Below are positions 38,353 through 38,835 of a stretch of 38,835 nucleotides of DNA, one piece after another. The stretch is taken from the NCBI RefSeq assembly GCF_017873815.1, contig NZ_JAGGKQ010000027.1, positions 1 to 38,835 of the forward strand. The letters run 5' to 3'. A program made the position numbers and the translations under genes. The notes below the pieces were generated by a model. The model did no database searches, was not told where the DNA came from, and was given only the letters and a program-made list of their open reading frames with translations. This stretch comes from Halorubrum alkaliphilum (GTDB lineage: Archaea > Halobacteriota > Halobacteria > Halobacteriales > Haloferacaceae). Numbering within the stretch: position 1 is the first letter of the stretch; each line of letters begins with the position of its first letter.

Positions 38353-38835
38353 CTACCCACCAGTTTCCAGCGGAAACCAGATTGTAATCTCGGTGCCGCG
38401 TGGCTCACGCTCATCGACGTTGATCTTCCCTCCAGAATGGTTTACTGTCCAGTAGACCAGCCACAATCCCAGTCCACTACCGTGTGAGAGTGTCTCAATA
38501 GCCCCTCCCGATTCGAGGACATCTCTGTCAAATTCTGGGATACCCGGACCGTTGTCCCGCACGCTAAGAGTGCCCCATGATCCCTCGACAGCGAGGTTGA
38601 CACGCACATGGGGGTTTTCGCTGTCGTTGTGGATCACAGCGTTGGTCAACAGCTCTTCAATTGCGGCAGTAATCGATTCGGCGGCAGAGACGACGAGTTG
38701 TGTCGGGCCTGTAACGTCGACATTTGCGTTAGGCCAGTCCTCGGCCGTCTCTTTGGCAAGAACCCGAACCACCTGCCCGATATCTACAGAGGTTGGCCCG
38801 TGTGAGTCACTGAGAACAGTCGTAATCTCTCGCGA
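38353..38835 (-). CDS. Histidine kinase C-terminal part (5' end beyond window)
   Basis: The reading frame is open from the right edge (SREITTVLSDSHGPTSVDIG) to the stop at 38353. The HATPase domain is complete: AIEELLTNAVIHNDSE (N box), VRDNGPGIPEFDRDVLE (G1), and LSHGSGLGLWLVYWTVNHSGG (G2). The segment HIS-DHp and sensor region are outside the window. It is probably a haloarchaeal PAS or GAF kinase of the type at 33616-35052. Confidence 0.88.
   Translation of the reverse strand, partial: SREITTVLSDSHGPTSVDIGQVVRVLAKETAEDWPNANVDVTGPTQLVVSAAESITAAIEELLTNAVIHNDSENPHVRVNLAVEGSWGTLSVRDNGPGIPEFDRDVLESGGAIETLSHGSGLGLWLVYWTVNHSGGKINVDEREPRGTEITIWFPLETGG

Noticed and set aside
1-38835. tRNA, rRNA or CRISPR features
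   Set aside because: No cloverleaf, conserved rRNA stretch or regularly spaced repeats noticed on either strand; a dedicated scan (tRNAscan-SE, Infernal) could still find a diverged one.

Overview
The window is haloarchaeal (Halobacteriales-type) DNA, most likely from a megaplasmid or secondary replicon. The grounds are GC-rich coding sequence with many Asp/Glu codons and acidic proteins, many leaderless starts with a TATA-like box about 25-30 bases upstream, an Orc1/Cdc6 initiator surrounded by G-string origin recognition boxes (ORBs), a ParA partition operon, HalOD1 and PAS-kinase genes, and an IS1341-type TnpB element. All family names come from reading the translations; no database search was possible.

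Left third (1-11.5 kb): a plus-strand accessory cluster. It holds an Mrr-like nuclease, several small proteins of unknown function, a tRNA-guanine-transglycosylase/DpdA-like enzyme, an HTH + PemK/MazF toxin module, and a second protein that looks like a catalytically dead paralogue of the transglycosylase. A gene after that is split by a TnpB insertion sequence. At least six genes here share a leader element (TTTGTA..CTCC followed by a hairpin that overlaps or neighbours the ribosome binding site), which suggests common control.

11.6-15.5 kb: a tight operon (55-residue small protein, winged-helix protein, unknown protein, PD-(D/E)XK nuclease) behind a TATA box flanked by an inverted repeat, then a convergent tyrosine recombinase. 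16.0-17.6 kb: a two-gene CBASS defence operon, a CD-NTase followed by a two-TM beta-barrel protein resembling Cap15. 17.66-21.6 kb: a degenerate RecA/RadA-like protein without Walker A, a small acidic protein, an AT-richer membrane protein, and a B-family DNA polymerase with a decayed exonuclease region. The RecA-like and polymerase genes share a duplicated promoter element.

21.7-25.2 kb: cytidine-deaminase-like protein, ComEC-type metallo-beta-lactamase lipoprotein with DUF3006 partner, and a minus-strand four-gene operon of unknown function containing a perfect 25-base palindrome. 25.4-31.1 kb: replication and partition. Two ORBs face away from each other across an AT-rich unwinding region, with a third beside orc1/cdc6, four or more behind that gene and one upstream of parA and its small DNA-binding partner. 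Two inverted repeats of identical geometry (AACCAAC-N23-GTTGGTT) bracket the genes between.

31.2-38.8 kb: VapBC toxin-antitoxin, PadR regulator, zinc-ribbon protein, HalOD1 protein, PAS histidine kinase, PiT phosphate transporter, YihY/BrkB membrane protein and the C-terminus of another histidine kinase. Decayed insertion-sequence ends and a 211-base MITE-like element are scattered here. No rRNA, tRNA or CRISPR array was recognised.
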